Positions 1 through 44,700 of a DNA stretch of 64,000 nucleotides are shown one piece after another (positions within the stretch are counted from its first letter, which is position 1; every line of letters starts with the position of its first letter). The stretch lies in the NCBI GenBank assembly GCA_030141605.1, contig JAQGDQ010000324.1, positions 205,096-269,095 on the forward strand, in the 5' to 3' direction. Origin of the DNA: Tubiluchus corallicola (lineage: Eukaryota; Priapulida; Priapulimorpha; Priapulimorphida; Tubiluchidae). Made by a program: the position numbers and the translations under genes. The notes beneath the pieces were generated by a model. It was not told the DNA's origin. It worked only from the letters and a program-made list of their open reading frames with translations, and searched no databases.

Positions 1-307
1 GAAGCAAAATGACTGCTTCCACGAACTACTATCAGAGTTTGAGAACACAAGTTTTTTACAATTGCAGTCAAGTTTCTACTCAGAAAAGTTGAGTACGGGG
101 TCATAAAATTACAGTTTTAGTATTTTTGGACATTTTCTTGATAATTTGATGCTAGAATATAAAAGTCCAATATATTTAGCATTAGTTTTTACAAAAAACA
201 AGAAATTGACATTTTACCAAATTTTGAGTGTATTCTACTTTGAAGTATCATATGGTAGTTTTAACTACGCCGACTTACGGATAGTTTTGTTTTGCAAGCA
301 CACAATT
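1..307 (-). repeat. MITE family with TGTGTGCTYGCAAA ends, fragment cut by window edge
   Basis: This is the reverse complement of the left half of the elements at 7855-8482 and 15393-16040. Shared blocks include the region around the tatattggac(t) core and the terminal gcaagcacaca. It runs off the left edge. Confidence 0.7.
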
Positions 308-628
308 AATGCTGCTACTGTAGTACTGCGTGTTGTGGAAATGGCACATTATGCTTATTAGCTCGTTAGCAATGCATGTATTCAGGGCTCTACTGAAGAT
401 GTTAAGTACATCTGAATGATATTATCTGTACTAAAATACTTGCAAAAAATCAGATCTTTCAAATGGAATGATTATTGAAACCAGTACAAAAGCTACCCAT
501 CTAGCAAACACTTAACGACTCGCACACTCTTTCTTTTTCTTCCTGTCACTCACTCACACTCTCTCACCCTTCACTGTTTTTCTTTGTCACACATATGCAC
601 ACACAGATTTACCCGTTCATGCATGCAT

Positions 629-701
<73 letters not shown>

Positions 702-1471
702 TCCTCACACACACCCTCTCACATTCTCTCTCTCTCTCCCTTCACCCAAGAAATCATGTTTTTAATACTACTTTTGTGACTAGTTTGATAAGCATATCTT
801 TAAGAATCCTAAGTAGTCTCCATATCAGTCTTTCTCAAGTGAAGTCGCTGATAAACCAACCTTCTCAGAATAAAACAAAAGTTAGCCAAACATTCCGCCA
901 CATCACAGCGTGGTGACTTTAACATAGTTTAATATTTGATACTTAAAGTGCAACATCAAATGCAGCACACAGCTTGATCGCTAACTGTTCAGTTTTTCAG
1001 AAACTGGAAAGTAAGAGTGACTTTTGTTAATTGAACACAGTAACCACGCATTCTTTGCTATATAACTGCGTGTGAGTCCAGTGACTATAGAGCTAAAAAG
1101 TTAGTGAAGATGAGTTTTGACAGCAAAACAGGTATCACAGAAGGTGAGAGACTTTCGAACTTACTACACCAAATATCCTCTCTTTTCTACAACGTGTATT
1201 AGTGAAATTTTACAAAACTAATTCTGAAGATTGCATGAAACTGTAGAACAAGGATCATAGATAAGTGATACAACACTGCAAGCTGAACTGCATATTGTGC
1301 AACTTACTGTAAATCCAATTGCCTTATTCCTAACCTACACTGAGCATTACTTACATGTGCATAATTTCTCGTATCAGCAAAATTAATATCAATAAAACAC
1401 ATTATAGTTTATAGTGTCATTTACAGCAATAAATCACTTTGCAAGCAACAGCTGTCGCCTGCTGTCTAATG
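308..1471. other. 3' flank of the exchanger gene with microsatellite
   Basis: No coding signal is seen. A (GCAC)n run passes into (CA)n at about 626-697, followed by (CT)-rich sequence. The part near 1471 is probably exchanger 3' UTR, but no clear minus-strand AATAAA was found. Confidence 0.5.
626..697. repeat. (CGCA)n then (CA)n microsatellite
   Basis: About nine CGCA units switch directly to about 17 CA units. The open frame across it is a by-product of the repeat. Confidence 0.95.
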
Positions 1472-33242
<31,771 letters not shown>

Positions 33243-33965
33243 GTTTATTTATCATTATCATGCGCCCGCAAAGCGGTTGTAACTGTATTTAAATGCGAGA
33301 ATTTCAAGATTAACTATGACCTAAAAAGGCAAAGACGTCAGTATCAACTATCAAGACATTTTTTGGGAGGGGATAGAAAGAAAAATAAGAAAAAAATAAC
33401 TGAAATAGCAATCATCGCTAAATATACGCCCACTGCCCAAAATTGGATAGCACGTTTGAATTTAAAAGTTGAGATTTTTCAGTTTATTATTATAACCAAA
33501 ACAGTGAACTAAAGGCCGTTGTTGGTCGATAGTGAAGTTAATACTGGGAAATTGCTGAAAAAATTTAGTGGGAGAATTAGCGATGTAATGTTTATTTTCC
33601 AGATATGATTATGCAGGAGTTGAAGATGCTCCATAAATATGTCACTTTGAGTCATGTTTACTAAGAACTAGTTGGCCCATGAGTAGATTGAGTACCCGTT
33701 ACAAGCCTTTAATTCCATTGTGATGTCTTCAACTTCATTCTTCAATATACTATAATTCCACAATTGAGCTAAGCTGAAGTGAAATATATGAGTGTATATT
33801 ACATGTAAGCAACTCCCCCATTATACCAAGAGCCTCATAATAGGTTCTGCCTTTTGGTTACTAATTATTAAAGTACAGATAACAGTTGCTGAAAATTGTA
33901 GCTAATCAATATAAACCGTCCCAATTATGTGAATTTTTACATTCAGTAGGTTGCCACCACGTTCG

Positions 33966-34310
33966 AATCGAATTCGAAAGAGTTTTTTAATGCGAACTCG
34001 ATTTGAACCTAAAATTATAGATTCGAATAATTCAGCACTTCAGTCGCATAATGTTCCTTATCATTAAAATGATTGAAACATCATGCAAATACCATTATTT
34101 AGCTGTAACTTTTGTACACAATTTTTAAGCAAATTATTGACGGTATTACTGCAGAACACAATTGAGTAATATGCACAACTTTGTAAAACTAATTTTTACT
34201 AGTGGTTTGAAAATTTGTTAAAAAATCTTTCAATCTCAATTAGAATTCGAAATATTGAAGTTCAGTTCAATTTGAATTCGGAAGTCCCAAATTCAATTCG
34301 ATTCGAATTT
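33966..34310. repeat. Inverted-repeat element, TTCGAATCGAATT motifs
   Basis: The left side has ttcgaatcgaattcgaa and the right side aattcgattcgaattt in inverted order, with attcga-rich sequence inside both arms. No TSD was found, so the limits are approximate. Confidence 0.5.
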
Positions 34311-36544
34311 GCTTTCTGGTAGAGAATCACCAGTAATGGTGATACATATTGAAATGCACGGATAGTATACGTCATAATATAGGTGTATCCACCTCTTTAT
34401 AATGTAGCCGTGAAAGGGAAATAAGGAAGCACTTGACATTTTACATCTTAAGCAGTGCCTGAGGGCCACATTAATGACGTAGGCTATAGATCACTTTCAA
34501 TGCCTAAAACGGATTGTGTTTCTTGTGTTTTGATCATTTTAAATCTGAGAGTATAATTATGGCATTTGAGTGATGAGCATGTCAATCAACATCAAGAAAC
34601 ACTTGTACCCCAAACCCATGATAACCCCAAAGAAGCTCGGTGTTACAGTGATACTGGGTACACTTCATTGGCCAACGTTAGAGCAGATGAGATGAGTGAA
34701 TAGACTGAATATAGTTCTTGTGATCTACTTCAATCACGTTGGTACTACTGGTCAGAGCATCTAAACAGATTCACCATTTTCATCGGAGCAAAATTATACT
34801 CTTTCAAGCTGACAATTTTAAAGACCATTTCAAGTATTTTTGAAATCTCATACTGTTATTCAGTGGCACAATTTTTCATTATAAGGTTCTAAAAACAGTC
34901 AACATTAGGCAGCCATTAGAGATAATAGATCTATCATTAAGGGAGAAAACATGCAGACCATGTACGTATACAACCCCACATATTAATCTGCAACACTTTT
35001 TTCTATAAAGCTACAAAAATTATACACCTAAAAGTGTGTATTAATTTTTATTTTGACAAATAGACTGGTGGATGGACAGACGGGTGAATGGGGTGGTCAG
35101 AGGCATAAAAAATTATGGGCATGCAGGCAGTCAGACAAAAGGTTTGATGGCCGGATGGACAGATAGACAGATGAATAGGCTCCATGTGTCGTAACACAAA
35201 TTGTTTAGCACATCTGTAATAATTATTTAAACTCGTTCTTTGGACTACAATAAATTAGTCCTTAAATTGTGTTTTGTGATGGCACAACAAAATTAACGAA
35301 GTTATGTCAAAAAATCAATTGGTAATGACAAAAATCTAATTAACGCAGAAATGCCATGTACCATTAATGCATTCATGACATAGCTGTCCGCTCGCTGGGT
35401 TAAGTATTATCACAATTCCTGATTATATCAACATAATACAACCTGAAAAACTACTAAATGAATAAACATCATTAACATATTAAAATAACACAAAAAATCG
35501 CAGAGCATCCCAAAGAGGAACTAATAAATGCGCTAAAAGTGAAATTTAAACAAAGTTATTCATACTAGACACTTAAAATGAAAATAATGGCCATTTACAG
35601 TTTTTAGACAGTTACTCAATGTGACGTAGCAAGATGTATAGAAAAGCGCATAAAATGTAAATTCAAATGCTCTAGGTTTCAACCGTTGTGCTCAATGAAG
35701 CCCGGACGCTGCCTGCGGCACTCCGCAGGCAATCAAGCCTGTTTTAATGTTTTGTAGGTGCCGTGCGTTGGTATCAAGCGTTTTAGAAGTAATTCACAGC
35801 GTTCCCTTCTGAGTACAGCGTTTAATTTTGTTTCTTTTCTTTGGGTAAGTAAGTTAGTAATTAGATAATTACCTCCGTTTGCGCTGTCCGTTACTTAGTG
35901 CTGTGTAGTACTGCCTTGTTGCCTATTGGTATGTTGTAATGATTGCACAGAAGCCCTTCAGCAGCTTTGGGGCATTTACATTCTTGCTTTTAAACTTAAA
36001 GTTCTACTAGAGAATTTAGTGTTAACTTTTGACATTTTATGTAAGCCCTTTCAACGAGACTCACTTCAGTTATACTACTACTACTACTAGTTAGTTAATT
36101 AGCTGGTTGTCTTACTTTCTTTAGACTTTACTGTATAATGTTTGCAACTTTCAGCGATATGAAAAAAATTGAAATATTTTGTTTTGTAAGCTATTGAAAA
36201 GCAAAACGACGAAGTCAACTCCCTATTGACCATTAACGATCTAGTTGTCTCAGTAGAATTGAACATTGGAGAAAAATATACTGGTATGCTGATCAATCAT
36301 ATACAAATCAATTGTAAGCCCTGTCTTTGACTATGTTCACATGATCTGGAACCCTTTTAAGATGTGACACGATTCGCCAACTTGAAAGCAGTCAGTGACG
36401 AGCGACTGGAATGATTCCAGGGATTGCTGCAAGAGCCTATCTTTAAAGTAATATTGGAAAAGCATTTCTGATAGGTAAATAATAGATTAAAATCTAGAAT
36501 AATAGAGCCTAACTATTGATGACATCACAAACTAACATTATTTT

Positions 36545-36660
36545 AGATTCAGTGTGTTGTAGTAAAACTCGGCAAGTTTTAAGGTAACAATTTAAATTTC
36601 AAATTTATCTCTGCTCACACATCAGCTGTCGAGTGTGTGCAGTACGTCAGAAACTAACAA
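36545..36660 (+). repeat. Interspersed repeat shared with 13455-13580
   Basis: It aligns colinearly with 13455-13580 over about 110 bp, including the cagtacgtcagaaactaa end. Confidence 0.5.
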
Positions 36661-37205
36661 TAGCAATATTTTCTAGATGGCAGTAAGTAAAGTTCAAAGT
36701 AAGTCGCACATAAACTAAGGCAAAAACTAAATCTGAACTAAGAAATTTTACTGAGTTTAACAAGGTCATTATGTTTCAACATAACTATTAACAACACATC
36801 CATTGCAATTAACACTGAAGTAATCCTAAGTTAAAAAACCTAGCTGGCATTAAATTACAAGAATAGGATTCAATTCAATTTAATTTCAATTCAATTTTAA
36901 TTTATTTATCTCTTTATAATACTACAATAAAAAATGATTAATAAAAGAATCGCTAATAAGTTTTGAAGAATGGTTAAAATGAATAGGATTCAGTCTGGTA
37001 TTGAAAATTATGCTTTTGAAAGTAAGGAAATTAAAGATTCGTGTTTGGAAACTGCAAAAATGTGAGATTCTGATTAGATTCGGTTTCGGACATTGTTGTC
37101 CCACGCCCTGATGTTTTATAAGGTCACCCAGATTGTAGCAAAGATAGTCTTTTTCACAAAAAAAACAAAACAAAACAAATTGTGTAGATACTTGCACCCA
37201 TTACT

Positions 37206-38452
37206 AATGGCTCATTCAGACTAGCGAGTTTTTTGCGCAGTAAACTCAACAAGTGACTCGCAAGTGTGTTCAGACTTTAGAGCAAAACTTGCTGCAAGTT
37301 ACTGTCCAACTGCAAGCCTGAGATGACACTCACTTCTCTATTCGCTATGAGAATTGTCGAGCGTAACTCGCCCTAGGCGTTCACACTAGACAGTAAGTCG
37401 CAGCAACTGTCAGAGAGTTTGCAATAACTTGGGTGTCAGTAACTCGCAAAACAGTTCACACTTGCGAGTTTGCCGTTACAAAGAAAACTTGTGACAGAAA
37501 AGTCTCTAATCTGGATGCGCAGTCAGATTCCACATTGGTGGAAGCGCTGAAGTTCTATACACGACACTGCATGCTATATCCATACATTGTTTTCCCTCTG
37601 GAAATGGCTGGATTGTAAAGTGAAATTTTGAATTAGAAAATTCCCTAGTTCTTATGGCTTCAATTTTACTTTCCAGAACGCGGTCTCAAAGAGACTTTCA
37701 TTTCACTCTAGCACAGCTTAAATAGCCATAAATTCTTATTTTTGACAGTTTATGAAGTCGGTTTCTTGGAAAGAGTCGTAAAGGATACCTATTAAATTCA
37801 AAAGAAAAACTCTTTACAGATTACTCATAGACAAGAGCTGAACTCATTTTGCGGAAATTCTGCCTGTGTTTAAATAATTTCTGTGGTCGCACTGTGTCTA
37901 AGGACACATTCACACATGTTACCACTGCTGTATTATGTTAATTTGCATTTCCGTTCTCTATCCTGTTAGTGTCTAGATTCTAGTATTTATGCAGATCTAT
38001 CAAGTATTCGGTAAAAAATTGCTAAAAATTTTTGTTCGTAGAATGTGTGACAACATGTAGATTAATTTTTGTCTCATAGTAAATGTATTGCTACTCCTCT
38101 TGAGTTATTTTCAATTTCTGTAGGGATGTAGGCTGCTAACTTATGTTCAGACTTCTGTTACAAGTTTCCTCTCTGATGGCAAACTCGCAAGTGTGAACTG
38201 CCTTGCGAGTTACTATCAGTAAGTTATTGCAAACTCTCTGATAGTTGCTGCTAGTCGATTTCCTACAAGCTACTGTCTAGTGTAAATGCCTCCATGAGTT
38301 ACTCTCGACACTTGTCGCAGCAAATAGAGAAGTGAGTGCCAGCTCGTACTTACTGTCATAGAGTAACTTTCTAATCTGAACATGCTTGCGAGTTACTTGG
38401 CGAGTTACATGTCGAGTTAATTTGGCGAGTTACCCTGAATGTGCGATTAGCT
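37206..38452. mobile_element. Foldback element with about 285-bp inverted arms
   Basis: The left arm (37206-37490) is found inverted at 38165-38452. Both carry cagttcacacttgcgagttt, cagagagtttgcaataac, cactagacagta and cactcacttctctatt in mirrored order. The central about 670 bp shows no ORF. Many gcgagtta motifs are typical of foldback-like DNA elements. Confidence 0.8.
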
Positions 38453-39399
38453 ACTCTGCCTTGCAGCAATTGTTACATAAACATTATAGACCAGTAGATT
38501 AGAAATAAAATTTGCTATTTCCGGGATTTGCCGTATCTTGCCGTTACCACTTCTGTATTTTCACTACTGTACATCTTGTCGCCAGTAGCTGATGCATTTC
38601 ATAGGTGTATGTGTAGTGCTTGCTGGTTTTGTAAACAGAAACATCTTAAAGCTTAAAAAGTTTATTATTAGAAGATTTTTACATACTGTTGAGTCACAGG
38701 CGACTTATTTTTGTGAAATTTAGTTATTGGTAAGCTTCCGAAATAAAATATTAACAGTGTTTCACTGTACATAGTATATTAATCTACCCTTTATAACTTG
38801 CATTGATATGCATTAATTTGCATTGATAACTCAATAGCTTACGTATCGTTCATCGCAGTAGATCTCAACATTTGTATATCTCAGTCTGTTTCAGGTATGA
38901 ATTGTTTCCTGTTGTGCCTGTTTCCTTCCTGTTTAATCAACTAACCGAGTGTTTTGGTTTTAGGATCAGAGAAAATTTAAGCAATAGGCCTGATAAAATT
39001 TACTACAATTGATGTGCGTCAAATTTGTTTAAAACACTGTTGAAAAAAGGGCCTAGTTAGTGAATGTCATGTGGGCCTTTTTTAATTACAATATCTGTTT
39101 TATGGGACTGAAATTAAGCAGTATGACGTTATTTGAGTGTACTACTAGGATATGATCCGGGTGCCTTTATGTTCCCTATCCGTATCCATAATCCATAATA
39201 GCTGATGAGGGTTTGGCATATTTTTCTATTGATCCCTCTACTTTTCCCAGTGCACTGTAAAAAACTAAAAATTTGTGAAGACGCTACCAGTGGAGGACGT
39301 CATGTTATAGCTAAGCTTTGCTGCTCACAAGAAGGTCTATTAGGCTCAATATATTTTTCTGGGTGATTTTGCCAGTGTTTTTCCAAATGAGTCTTAATT

Positions 39400-39890
39400 T
39401 GAGTTAAACTGGTGGAGAGTAACTACATGAGAAGACAGGTTATTCCAGATGTTATCTACTCTGTTTGGGAGAATACATCTTTTCTTTTGTTCTGTCTTCC
39501 ATGCAGTCTTGTTTTGAGCAGTTTAAGTGAGTGTCCTCTTGTTCTTTATGTGTCCTGTATATTCATATGTTCCGTCCAAATGTAGTCTGCTATCCCATGC
39601 AGTGTTTTATATACCTGTATCATGTCGTGCCTGTTTCGCCTGTTCTTCAAGGTGACCAGTCCTAACTCCTTGAGCCGTTGCGGATAGTCTTTCCCCGCAT
39701 GCTTGGGACTAACTTAGTAGCTCTCCTTTGAGTTCTCTCCACAAGTCTCATATGATTTTGCCTTGTTTGGTGCATCGTTACATCTGCATAGTTAATGATC
39801 GGTCTGACTATATCCATCGGCTGCTTGGCTCGTAAGTCCTTCAGACTGTTGGACACTGGCGCACCACTTTCTTGGCTTGTGGTCCCTTTT
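39400..39890 (-). pseudogene. LINE reverse-transcriptase C-terminal relic
   Basis: On the minus strand, fragments read IVRPIINYADVT, then LVERTQRRATKLVPSMRG and, in another frame, KNRRNRHDMIQVYKTLHGI. This is the well-known C-terminal block of CR1/RTE/Jockey-type LINE polymerases (RP-LEY, LE-VQRRATK, RGDLI-YKI). The frame is broken between blocks and the upstream polymerase is missing. Its right edge coincides with a pogo-like MITE. Confidence 0.8.
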
Positions 39891-39891
39891 A

Positions 39892-40087
39892 CAGTCAATC
39901 TCAGATATAAGGGACACCTTCGGACCAGAAAAAATCGTCTCTTATATCCGATGTCTCTTATAGCCGAAGTTGAGCCAGACCGAGAGTGTATCTAGACCTG
40001 TACTTTTCTGTACATTTACCCATATTTTTATGGATTATTGCTACACATTCAGTGCAAACGGCATGTAGGAAGCTCCGAGGTTGACTG
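39892..40087. mobile_element. pogo/Tigger-like MITE (196 bp) with TA target site
   Basis: TA then CAGTCAATCTCAGATATAAG on the left, gaggttgactg then TA on the right. The ends are inverted imperfectly (CAGTCAAYCTC). The interior has repeated cttatatccg/cttatagccg motifs. Confidence 0.72.
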
Positions 40088-40214
40088 TATTTGTACTGCT
40101 GCTTTGTAGATGGTTTGGGTTAGAACTAATATGTTGTCATTATGTGATTTAAGAAGCTATTGATCATTGTTTAATCAACTACCAAACGGCATGGTCAGGC
40201 CAAAGAGTTTTCTG

Positions 40215-40470
40215 TCGTGAGTTTTCTCTCTGACAACAAACTCGCAAGTGTGAACTGCCTTACGAGTTACTGGCGGCAAGTCATTTCATGCTCTCTGATA
40301 GTTGCTGCGAGTTGACTTTTTGCGACGTACTGTCTAGTGTGAACGCCTCGGTGAGTTACTTGCAGCAAATAGGGAACTGAGTGTCAGCTCATGCTTACTA
40401 TCAGAGAGTAACTCGTAATAAGTTTTACTCTGTAGTCTGAACACGCCAGTTATTTGGTGAGAAAATTCGC
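40215..40470. repeat. Third arm of the foldback family
   Basis: It matches the right arm 38165-38452 in the same orientation (aaactcgcaagtgtgaactg, ctctgatagttgctgcgag, tactgtctagtgtgaacgcc). No opposite arm is nearby. Confidence 0.75.
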
Positions 40471-41059
40471 TAGTTTTAAGATGCCGAAAAAGACCAGAGA
40501 ATAGAAAAGAGCACAAATGTTGACAACCACCAGGATTTCCGGAAGTGCTGTGCCTCTGCTATTCTTCATTATCTATTCTTTTTCTATTCTAGGTGGTTTT
40601 CGAGATCTATTTTATGTGATTTTTATAAAATTATGATCGTTTGTAAGCTCATTAATTAATTTTATTATTATAGTTTTATGATATAAATTATTTTTGCATG
40701 ATTATAATTTTTGGCAAATGAAAAAAAATCAAAGTTGAATTGCAGCATAGTTATTTACATATATTCTTAATTTTGAAATCTCCACCTAATGATTGGATGA
40801 ATAAAAGTATATCCTCAGTTATTAAACTCTTCAAATCAAATTTTGACCAGAAAGAAGGAAACGTGAAAAAACTGTAAGCAGTCTGGATTTGAACCGGAAA
40901 GCTTTTGATAACAAGTTCAGTATCGTTAGCATTAGATGCCAGACAGTCTCTTGTGATTGTAACCGATCTTAATTCATTCGTGATGGGATTAACAATAACA
41001 ACCAATTCAACATATTTTAATTTCCAGTTGTTAGTTTACTCACCCGTGTGTCAACCACT

Positions 41060-41125
41060 TAGATTAGTTCCTTGTGATGTAACGACAGAGTCACTTTACG
41101 GGTTCGAATCCCGATAGAGGCTTTG
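41060..41125 (+). repeat. tRNA-derived SINE remnant (B box)
   Basis: A perfect B-box palindrome gggttcgaatccc (41100-41112) follows a sequence without a good A box or acceptor stem. A SINE remnant is more likely than a tRNA gene. Confidence 0.35.
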
Positions 41126-41171
41126 CACTCAAATTTTGTTTGCCGAATGATTGAGGCTCAGTAGGTATTAA

Positions 41172-41794
41172 AGCACAAAAAACCCTCCACTTACTTACTG
41201 CCTTTTTGCATGAAGGGCTTGCGTCAGTAGTAACTTATATAAAATTTGTAATCTCCTGCTAGGATCGCTAGGCGCAGCCATTTTAATGGTAGGTCGTTTG
41301 AAACAAGTTTAGATAACATTGTGTGAAGTTTTAAAAAATAATCAGAGTATGCTTAGCACACATGTTACTAACTAAGTAAAATTTTAAATTACTGTTTCTT
41401 GTCAATAAGATTAAAATACGTTTTTGGTTAGTGAGTGATGCACCCTGGCGGGTGAGCCAGCGACATTTTACCAATTGGCATGAATATTTTAAACTATTAT
41501 TTCTAGTTTCATAAGTCTTTCCAGCAAGTAAGCGAAATGCTAAGTAATATAGATTTGCATGGAAATTTTTTTTTGGGACATAATTTAACAATGCCTTTTC
41601 TTCCCTGATTTACGCTTGCATTGGTGACGTCATGTAATGGCGACTTTGGAACAGTATTGCGATATATTTAAAATGAAATCAAACAAAAATTCCTTTTAAC
41701 TCGAGTACGATATATGCATAACAATACTGTGAAGTAATATAATTTTTAATGTAATTTTTCTGAAATCCACTTCAGGTACCCCTTTTCTTGCCGT
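41172..41794 (+). mobile_element. TTAA-flanked MITE, AGSACAAGAAA family, copy B
   Basis: TTAA (41168-41171) then AGCACAAAAA, right end ccttttcttgccg/TTTAA with TTAA at 41795-41798. It is colinear with 16765-17388 over 623 bp. Confidence 0.82.
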
Positions 41795-41798
41795 TTAA

Positions 41799-44700
41799 GC
41801 TTAAAATTTGAGATGGGCTTAAGTTTACAACATTGGGATTATGGTTTGACTTATAAGATTAATGTGTCAGCTAAACATCTTGCTAACGCTGGTTTATCTG
41901 CAGTTTACGTTAATCTCCTGCGCCGTATTAATTTCCATCATTAAAATAAAAAACACATTGACTAAGTTTACGATACAGTTTCTACCTCGTCTGCCTAGCC
42001 CCTCTGCGCACGTTTGCGACGCTGAGTTACATTCAGCATCTTGAGAGATATATAGCTGGGGGCTCTCGAGCAGCGTACGACTCACTGAAGCTGAAAAACA
42101 GGGCTAAATGCGTGCGTAAATTGAACACAGCTTTGCTGGAGCCTCGCCCAAACTTTGCGGTGATGGATAGTTAGTGACAGTATAGTACCGTGTCTGTTGC
42201 ATTGGAATGTGAATGTGTCATATATGTTTGATACATTTGCTGCGTGCTAGAATTACTACTATTTATTGAAAGTAGCAGAAATATCTGTAAAAATCGAGTA
42301 ACTATAGTGTTAGGTGCTGCTCAAGTTGAATTCTGTTATATTTTTGAGGTAACAAATTCACAGGTCTAGGCATTTGCCATTTTGCACTGATATCGTTAAA
42401 ATTGATAATAAAACTGTGTATATTTATTAATTGCAATTATTATCAATAGCTGGGCTATGATATTAACATGATGTCATGTGTGTTGCTTGATCCGCTTTAT
42501 TTTGTCATAGTGGTTGTATTTAAAAGTTTAGTAATTTTAAGTATATTCTTACATGTCTTTATTGTTGGTAAAGCGTGGTTCACACATGATTTGCAATTGT
42601 GAAAAAAGCTAGTTCACATTTCATGTTTTGTATCAGTTTTATGCATAGATTTATGCATTGCAAGTCAGTTGCAGTTACAAATCGTACGATCAAGCTTGGT
42701 TCACAGTTATTTGCTGCAATGACTAAGTACTGTTCACACGTGCTGTAAAATATCAAATTTGCTCTTATCTGGTTTTGCTTTTTCGCAGTTTGTTTGTCTG
42801 AGAAAATTTCTACGTTCTTGACGAAATGAGGGGAGAGAGCAGGTAGGGAGACAAAAATTATGAAAACATCTGTAATTAACCAACAATTAACAATTTTTCT
42901 AACACACAAGTAATTAGTATATATTAGCAGATGGCATAAGTTATCTAATCTTTTATTTAACATGGTGTTAGGTTATGGGTTGAGTTGGTGACATTCTTAA
43001 TTATGTTATGTTCGCTCTTACTATATAGTAACTAGCTAGTAACTTGATGTTTAATTGCTTAAATTTATGCTGTTTTAATATTTGTCTGACTTACTTTTAG
43101 TTGCCATTTTGCTGCTATTAATGTAATCTATAGTGTTTCAAAATTGTTAAAAGTTATTGTTACAATTTTAGTAGAAGTTTTACTTTAAATTTGTCTAAAA
43201 TGTATTGTCCATATATCATCACTTTTATATGTTTTTACTCGTAAATTTAAGTTGCATACAGCAGAGTAAAACTATGCTTTCCATTAACCAAGTAAAATTA
43301 TGCTTTCTGTTTTGCTCAAAAGGTGTCACCACGGTATGCATATGATTCTATTACATTTACATGTATTGTAGTACTAAACTGCTTATTGCACTAACAAAAG
43401 TTGCAACCATTTAAAGATAACAATAGCTGGTCGCTATTAGATAGTGTGTAACAATAAAACATCCCGTGTACATGGCGCTATTAGTTTTGCAAATGCCATC
43501 ATCTGATTATTTGTATGTGTGGCACCATCTGTTGAGAAGGATAGGAACATTGTACGCTAATAAATGAATTATTATAAACTGAATGTCGAGATTATTATTA
43601 ATGATATTACAAACTTACAACCTTTTTGATACCAAAGGTAAAAGACAGGAAATGTCGGGATGCAACCTGGAATTCAGGGATATTCCGATTACATTAGACC
43701 TCCAAGCCACTACATTCGCTGGTGGTTCGCACAGTTCAAAGTTCATTCTGCCTGGCCAACCAAACTACTAAGTAGTTTACTTTTAAATTGTACGTGGCAG
43801 TGATAATATTCCTTTGTTTTTGTTTTGAAGTTGGACAAACTTTCCAGAAATTATATTCTTTCAAGCAGCATAATATTTTCTTGCTAATTTTGTTTCTTGA
43901 GTAAATTTTTCCTGTTTTTCCTAGCTTCTCTGACACTAGGACGTGATGCCCCATCTGTGGTACAGCCTGTGCTTCTAGGTTGATTTACACGTTGAAATCA
44001 ACCACGTTGAAATCTGCCCCTGCATGTGTGTAGTACAAGTTCATGGCTTGTTATTGTTAGCCAAATGTTTTTATTACATTTCAGCTGAGGTTGATTGCTT
44101 TAGGATTTGCTGTATTACAGCTTCCGTCTGTTGTGTTCGTGTCTGCAAATGTTTGTGACTGTGGACGATAGATGGCGATGCGAAGTCGTTCGCAGTAAAC
44201 ATTTAGGGACTCTAGTTTAGTTTACCAGACATCCCGAATCCGAACGTACTGTGCCGGTATAATGCGACCATGCGTTGTTGCGTACCCACCTGCGTGTAAA
44301 CAATCTAATAGGAATAGCTGCAGAATAACCCTTGTCTGATAAACGGCTTCATTGAAAACATTATAAAGTGATTTTTACGTAATAAAGCCGTTCCGCATGT
44401 CTGGTAAACGCTTGTCTGCAAATGTTTGTGACTGTGGACGATAGATGGCGATGCGAGTCTAGTCTTGTAAACGTCTGTTTCGTTGAAATGTTATTTCTTT
44501 TGTGATAAATCTAAATTAATAGCATTTTTCTCTAGTCTTGATTGTCTAGGTTCTGTAATGTTGGATAAACCAAGTTGTGCAAAGGGGAAGGTTTTTCAGC
44601 ACATTAGGGACCTTTGTCTAAGGTGCCAGGTGATGCTAGTTCATTAGCTTTTCCACTGGGGCACTGCAGTCCTGGTGTCAAGCTTGGGAACTAATTTTAT

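Larger units (their letters stand above)
33243..37205. other. Intergenic region upstream of the exchanger
   Basis: This should hold the exchanger promoter, but no convincing core element was recognised. It contains an inverted-repeat element around 33966-34310 (ttcgaatcgaattcgaa and aattcgattcgaatt), a degenerate GGATGGACAGA-type simple repeat at about 35060-35180, and a perfect hairpin at 35711-35730. Confidence 0.45.

Noticed and set aside
584-916. 110-codon frame with ARTHARTHA repeats
   Set aside because: It runs through the (CGCA)n/(CA)n microsatellite and shows no other protein features.
41060-41125. tRNA gene
   Set aside because: Only the B box and T arm are convincing; no acceptor stem or A box pairs with it.
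42580-42963. 127-codon frame on the minus strand
   Set aside because: It runs through ggttcacac-type MITE-end sequence and has no recognisable domain. An A/T-rich chance frame is more likely.
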